This document shows positions 59,040-64,000 of a stretch of DNA of 64,000 bases, piece by piece (the first letter of the stretch is position 1; each line of letters opens with the position of its first letter). Below the pieces are notes generated by a model, which saw nothing but the letters and a program-made list of their open reading frames with translations, did not search any database and was not told where the DNA came from. The translations under genes and the position numbers were made by a program. This DNA comes from Buxus sempervirens. Taxonomy: Eukaryota > Streptophyta > Magnoliopsida > Buxales > Buxaceae. Location of the stretch: NCBI GenBank assembly GCA_947561395.2, contig OX387184.1:41468766-41532765 (forward strand), given 5' to 3'.

Positions 59040-59495
59040 TCATTGTCACATACTAGCTTAATGCAACGTTTTTGTTATACATTCTTTTTATTCACATATA
59101 CTAATTATTCATCGGCCATATACCAATTGTTCATCAAATATACCAAGCTATTCATCGTCACATACTAGCTTGATGTAACATTTTTGTTGCACTATCTTCC
59201 CCTGTCATATAACAATTCTTCATCGCATATACTGTTTTTCATCAAATATACCAGCGTATTCATCGTCGCATACTAGCTTGAGGAAACGTTTTTGTACACA
59301 ATATTTTTATTCTCATATACAAATTATTCATTAGCTCTATACCATTTTTTCATCAAATATACCAGGCTATTCATCAACACATACCAGCTTAATGTAACAT
59401 TTTTGTTGCACTATCTTCCCTTGTTATATACCAATTACTCATCGCATATCTATTTTTCATCAAATATACCAGCATATTCATCGTCATATAACATT
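59040..59495 (+). repeat. Tandem repeat, ~110-bp unit, 4 copies
   Basis: TCATCAAATATACCA occurs at 59131, 59239, 59350 and 59458, about 108-111 bp apart. It is accompanied by CATA(C/T)(C/T)AGCTTGA and GTTTTTGTT segments. Copies 1/3 and 2/4 are more alike, suggesting a ~219-bp higher-order unit. Confidence 0.88.
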
Positions 59496-59518
59496 TTTAA
59501 TTAAACAGAAGAGGAAGC

Positions 59519-59543
59519 AGAGAGAGAGAGAGAGAGAGAGAGA
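59519..59543. repeat. (AG)n microsatellite
   Basis: An AG run of about 25 bp. Confidence 0.95.
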
Positions 59544-59880
59544 TCTAACGATTACCTATTGGGTGGTTGTAGAGCGGACGTAATGGCAAATCGCGGTTGT
59601 AAGTTTCTGATTGCACGGTAGGTGGGACTCCAAAGTGAATAGCAAAGAGGAAGAGGAGGCTCAAATTTTGATTTCCGACTTCCATTTTGCGTTTGGGGTT
59701 TTTGTTTTAGTTTTGTTTTAATTTTTTTCTTAAAAAAGTACCTTAACGAAGACAAAAGGAGGGCATGAATGCTATCTTTTTTTTTTTTTTTGGTGGAAAA
59801 CAAACCTGATATTATTGAGGGACCATCCTTGGTATAGAAATACCGAAGGTGTCCGAAAGGAGTACAAGATGAAGCGGAGA

Positions 59881-59902
59881 GGGGGGGGGGGGGGGGGGGG
59901 GG
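59881..59902. repeat. Poly-G run, 22 bp
   Basis: An uninterrupted G run inside the LINE tail (a Pro run on the minus strand). Length may be unreliable, as such runs are hard to sequence. Confidence 0.95.
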
Positions 59903-59929
59903 AAGAGAGCCAAGTACAAGAGTAATTAT

Positions 59930-60402
59930 CTAACGCAAAGTTAGCTAATGTATCCGCAACAATGTTTCCCTCCCGATAATAGTGGTGAAATTGGATAGAA
60001 GAGAATGAGTGACACAACACTTTAATTTCTGAAAGCAGTCCTTTGAGACGCCAAGGGTAGGTTGGGGTCGATGCAATCAATAGGCCAATGATAGTCTGAG
60101 AGTCTCCTTCTAGAAGAACATGCGAAAATCTTCTTGCAAGTGCCATTTTGATTCCTTCATCTACCGCGAGAGCTTCTGCATGAATCTACTTAACAAGCAA
60201 AGCCTCCGAGGAATTTCTCTTCTGCATTTTTGAAGACACCTCCAATTGCTGCTTTGTTACAAGACTTTGTCCAAGCTCCATCAACATTAAGCTTAATGAA
60301 AGGATGGAGAGGTCGTTGCCATGTAATGAAGGCCTGAAACTTCTGAATATTCTGAGCATGTGAATGTTTCCTTAACAAGTTGGAGTCCTCCTTGAGTCTC
60401 TG
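59930..60402 (-). pseudogene. LINE RNase H (RVT_3-type) domain
   Basis: It reads FIKLNVDGAWTKSCNKAAIG, VFKNAEEKFLGGF, then after a frame change ALARRFSHVLLEGDSQTIIG, FHHYYREGNIVADTLAN. The pattern D..G(A/S)W, E.DS and N..AD.LA is that of the RNase H found at the end of plant L1 LINEs. Frame is lost near 60190. Confidence 0.85.
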
Positions 60403-61015
60403 TGTAAGCACCCAAATTTTGATCAAACCAAAAAGAAAAGAAGAAGAAGAAGAAGAAGAAAACAAAAAGTGTGTGCAAAAAGACAGCAGAAAAATCAAAC
60501 CCTAAGGGGTCAAAAATTGACTTTTTGATCAAAAGAAAATTGGTCACCATGCCCTATCTCAATGGATAGAGAATCCCGACACGAGTCCAACGCAACCGAG
60601 TTTGCTGGAATCGGAGTCCGGATGAAGGTTCTGTGGGCCGGTCAAACTTGAGGGTGAGCCGAAAGTTGACTTTTTTCGAACCCCAAGCCAGGTGCTTAGC
60701 TCTATATCATTGGATAGAGAGCTCCGATACGAGTCTAACGCAATTGAGTTTGCTCAAATCGGAGTTCGGATGAGGGAGATATAAGTTGTCGAAGTTTCCA
60801 CGCAGCAAAACCGGAAACTGCACACGTAGCGAAGAAACTGCGCACGTGGCGATGAATGCAGTGAAATATCTCAGGGACTAAATCTCAAATATCCAAAAAT
60901 CATCAAATATCTCAGGGACTAAACCAAAATTCGCAGGGGGCAATTCGTAGATATCCAAAAGTGTCAAATCAGTCGAATCGGTCAAGTTGAGGGGCAAATC
61001 CGTAATTTTTCTATT

Positions 61016-61224
61016 TGTATCTGACCAAATATGCCGGATACACTTGCTCCTCTTCATATCCGAACTCAAATGTCGGATACAAAGATTTGCTCGGCGAGAT
61101 TTGCGCCGATTCGCCGACAAATTCGCGGCGGCATTTAATTTTCGAAATTATTATGTTTTGTATCCGATATAATATGCCGGATACAAAGGAAGTGTAGTGT
61201 ATCCGGCATTAAATGCCGGATACA
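61016..61224 (+). repeat. Hairpin cluster A': four 27-nt palindromes
   Basis: Units at 61016-61042, 61055-61081, 61159-61185 and 61198-61224, as two pairs each spaced exactly 39 nt. Stem TGTATCCGGCAT/ATGCCGGATACA; the last unit is a perfect palindrome around a single A. Confidence 0.92.
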
Positions 61225-62256
61225 TTAAGTTTTCTATAAAAAGGCACCAGCAACCCCATTTCCGGGGTTGGCTTCCTTTTGGTTGATTTCCACCCCTTCT
61301 CCCCCTTTGTCTCTGATCCGAAACCCCCCACTTTCACCCTTCCTTGACCCTTGAACCCCTAGAACCCCACCTAAAGGCCATCCTACCCCTCTCCACTCCT
61401 TTCCTCCACCCTTAGGAACTTGAAGGAGAAGAGGAAGCTACTGCCGCCGTGGGAAGGTGCTGCTCCGGCCCTTGTCATAGCTTCAAGGAGATCCTAGCCC
61501 ACCTCTCCAGGGTTTGTAATCCCCAAGGTAACGTTTCCTACGATCTTTTGTTCAATATAAGTCAAGATGAGCCTATTTCGAGCATATGTGGGTATCTTTT
61601 ATGTGTAGTGTCTCTTCTCCTTGTTTTTTTCTCTTCATGTTGAATATGGAAGCCCCATGATAAGGGGGAGATGCACGTGTGGTCCATGAGGGGTGAGGGA
61701 CCGTCTAAGCATGTATTCCATAGCCTTAATGGCATAATCTCGTTATTGATGTCCCATTTGCAAGAGGAAGCATGTTTCTTCCTATTTAGCCTTCTTCTGT
61801 ACTCCATGTAAACCCCCCTGTATTCCCTTCTCGTGGTTGCTCTCCTCTCTCCCCGTTACTACTTTTCGGCCGTCCGTGGTGGTGGTCACGAGACTTCCCT
61901 CTCGCAAGATCCAAGAGCCAAGGTTTGTGAAAGCGTGTGCATGTGTAAGCACCCACTTCGTTTAATTTGTGTTACTTTTTTGTGCTTGTTGTTTTGGGTG
62001 AAATTAGAAACCAGAATAGGGACTCCTTGGTCCCTGTTCAGTCATGGCATATGGTCCTAAACAGAAGAGGTAAACGCAATGCCTCTTCCCTTTCTTCTTC
62101 CGTGTGGTAAGAATCACCAAAAGTGACCAAGAGGAGGTCTTCCTCTCACTTGAACCACTGTGGGCTCACACAGGAGCCCACACAATCCCTGGAACACCCC
62201 AAGGAGCCTAAAAACCCAACCCCAATGCAAAAATCCGAGAAAAAAGGCTTCTGGGG

Positions 62257-62362
62257 GTTGATCCGGCAACTCAGGCTGGATCAACAGGAACCCATGTGTA
62301 GCCGGCTAAAGATGCCGGATACACTGAGCCTAGTGTGTAACCGGCATTTCAGGCCGGCTACA
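62257..62362 (+). repeat. Hairpin cluster B': three 27-nt palindromes at 39-nt period
   Basis: Units at 62258-62284, 62297-62323 and 62336-62362 with 12-nt linkers. Stems TTGATCCGGC/GCTGGATCAA, TGTAGCCGGC/GCCGGATACA and TGTAACCGGC/GCCGGCTACA. Confidence 0.92.
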
Positions 62363-63420
62363 CTGCCAAACTGCTTTTTTGCTATCTTTGTGATGATGTG
62401 CTGATTTTTTGGCTTGTTTGATCAATCCGGACGAACCAGAAGGGTTTCCGGGTCAACCGGAGACCCAAGATGGGACTTGGACCCCCGGTCCAATTGGACT
62501 CTCTGTGGGCCTTCCAACGGGGCCCACCACGCTCGACCAACTCGTTTGTTTTAAATAAACAAAATAAATTGAACCCAGTGGGCCAGGCCATGTGAGGCCC
62601 ACCAAAGCCCAAATTGAAGCATGCTTGCTAATCTATAGGTCTGGTTTGGCCGTGACTCGGGCTTGGGCCTATCGGGCCCATCTCCCTTCAAGGGAAGCCC
62701 ACAAAACCAAAGGATAGGGTCCAAAGCCCTAGTCCACTATTGCCTTGGGCTTTTAAGCCCAAATCTAGGTAATGGGCCCCAAGCCCATTCCTAGCCCATT
62801 TTGGCGCAAATAAATCAAGATAAATCAAAATCACCTGGTCACCATTGTGTGGCCCACCTAATGGGCCCGCAAGTCAATCCCAGACCAACTTTTGCATGGA
62901 ATTAAATTTAATCTCAAACTTGAACCATCAAATAAAATCAATTTACTTGAACCAAGCCCAAAGGGCCTCTCAGGTTTAGACTGAGGCCCGCCAGGGGATA
63001 TGTGGGCTTAACCGAGCCCACCAAGGAACCCGCAGACCTTCCAACGGGGCCTGCCCAATCAGACTCAGATCACTCTAAATTCAAAAAGATAAAAATCAAG
63101 TAAAGGGACCCACACCACTTTGGCGGTCCCGCCAAGACTTAAACAAGTAGAATGCTGGAATAGGAATCGGGTGAATGAGAGACCAAAGAATTGACTCAAA
63201 CCAGGAAAACCTATGGGACCCGTCCTCCAACGGGGTAGACTGGGGTGTCTACGGACTTCCCCAGACCGTAACCGAGACCCTACCTTAGAATCTCTAGCTG
63301 CAGACCAAGCCTAATAGAAAATCTAGGCACCCAGGTGTCCGCCTGCACCCCATCAGGCGGTGGCGACTCCAATTTCCCATTTTTACCCAGTGCGACCCGA
63401 AAACAGGTGCGCACACTCTG

Positions 63421-64000
63421 CATCATTGAACAAGCCGCCTCTAGGGATGGAACCTTAGCTTCCATTTTAAACAATGTCTTTTGTTTCCATAGCATTTGCT
63501 GCATCTGCTAGGAAGTTAGTTACATCAAATTGAGGGGGAAGATTCTGCATTGAGGTTAGATGAACAAACCAGTGGAAGAAAGAAGTTTGCGGTCCTTTCT
63601 CTTGGGCTGTTCCTCCCAACATCTTAAACCAAACATCCCTAGAGAAAGGGCATTTGGGCCACAAATGCTCAGTAGTTTCTTGATCAGTTGCACAAAAAAC
63701 ACAGGAGGCATCAATGTTAATGTTTCTGTTTCGCAAACACATAGCAGTAAGGAGACCATTGTTAAGACATTTCCACATGAAGAGTTTGATAACACCAGGA
63801 CAATTTAAATGCCAAATTTTGAGCCAAATGGGATTATTCTCCAAAGTAAGGCCACCCAGAAGAAGCCTATAAGTAGAAGCCACTGTAAACCTACCTGTAG
63901 CCGTAGCCATCCAATACCTTTTATCCTTCCCAAGCACAGAACTAATAGGAGTATTTAGAATTTTTTGAACTGTAACCAAATTCCAGTATCTATGAAGCAA
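63421..64000 (-). pseudogene. LINE reverse-transcriptase zinc-binding domain (zf-RVT)
   Basis: The frame open from the window edge to 63467 contains YWMATATGRFTVASTYRLLL, FMWKCLNNGLLT and the zinc-type CVFC...TEHLWPKCPFSRDVWFKML, diagnostic of the domain following RT in plant L1 LINEs. It ends at a TAA 44 bp before the solo LTR. Partial; its start is outside the window. Confidence 0.9.

Larger units (their letters stand above)
60403..63415 (+). mobile_element. Giant solo LTR, 3013 bp, TSD CTCTG
   Basis: It starts TGTAAGCACC and ends GGTGCGCACA. It is flanked by CTCTG (60398-60402 and 63416-63420). Same family as 44512-47916: shared start, shared 3' block (CACCCCATCAGGCGGTGGCG), and shared CTTGGGCCTATCGGGCCC and GGGCCCCAAGCCCAT segments. 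It carries hairpin clusters at 61016-61224 and 62257-62362. Inserted into a LINE. Confidence 0.92.
59777..64000 (-). mobile_element. LINE (L1-type) 3' part, split by a solo LTR; runs off the window
   Basis: On the minus strand: zinc-binding RT-associated domain (63421-64000), then the 60403-63415 solo LTR, then RNase H (about 59930-60402), then a tail ending in 15 A (plus-strand T-run 59777-59791). Removing the solo LTR and one TSD joins the LINE halves. It has stops and frameshifts. The 5' half (endonuclease, RT core) would lie beyond 64000. Confidence 0.85.

Noticed and set aside
63361-63370. TGGCGACTCC as a primer binding site after an LTR
   Set aside because: The target duplication places the LTR end 45 bp further on, so the motif is inside the LTR here and also at 47756.

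Overview
The window is nuclear DNA from a flowering plant, most likely a woody dicot. It has GT-AG spliced exons, plastid-type protein features, AT-rich introns and a dense mixture of plant LTR retrotransposons, LINEs, hAT and Mutator-like relics, a tRNA-derived SINE and a Cassandra-type 5S-bearing LTR. I could not identify the species.

One host gene dominates the window. It lies on the minus strand with its coding part at 55125..19702, ten exons and about 348 residues. It encodes a plastid-type protein with two tandem glutathione S-transferase-N/thioredoxin-like domains and a CPFC motif. All ten exons keep one reading frame and all nine introns have GT..AG ends, so the gene looks intact. Transposons have stretched it to 35 kb: intron 7 is 19.8 kb, intron 6 is 5.5 kb, intron 9 is 4.0 kb and intron 1 is 3.6 kb. 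A very young Ty3/Gypsy chromovirus (14295-19583, LTRs differing at one site) sits 119 bp past the stop codon in the same orientation. A foldback MITE-like element lies about 160 bp upstream of the chosen start codon.

Layout: 1-1830, head-to-head inverted repeat (arms about 660 bp) continuing into an LTR-like end; 1843-2958, two ~90-bp minisatellite arrays in opposite orientation; 3666-5358, solo-LTR-like element (TSD AATAC); 6810-6911, (CT)n; 7335-7859, Mutator-like MITE; 8038-11756, LTR-like element (TSD CCCAC) with a nested Cassandra solo LTR (11269-11591, TSD TGGTA); 12189-12570, RTE-type LINE relic; 14295-19583, Gypsy element; 19702-55125, host gene with intronic elements (truncated Copia 20101-22845, partial exon-8 duplication plus SINE 24493-24793, complete but decayed Copia 25138-29809, deleted hAT 29840-31250, truncated Gypsy 32720-35275, hAT relic 37490-40900, giant solo LTR 44512-47916); 55285-55494, MITE; 56852-57350, poly(A) retroposon; 59040-59490, ~110-bp tandem repeats; 59777-64000, minus-strand LINE interrupted by a second giant solo LTR (60403-63415, TSD CTCTG).

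The most unusual signal is in the two giant solo LTRs (44512-47916 and 60403-63415). Each carries clusters of 27-nt palindromes, mostly at a strict 39-nt period (27-nt hairpin plus 12-nt linker). The stem sequence is shared among hairpins within one LTR but differs between the two LTRs, with paired compensatory changes and conserved loops. I know of no description of this arrangement.
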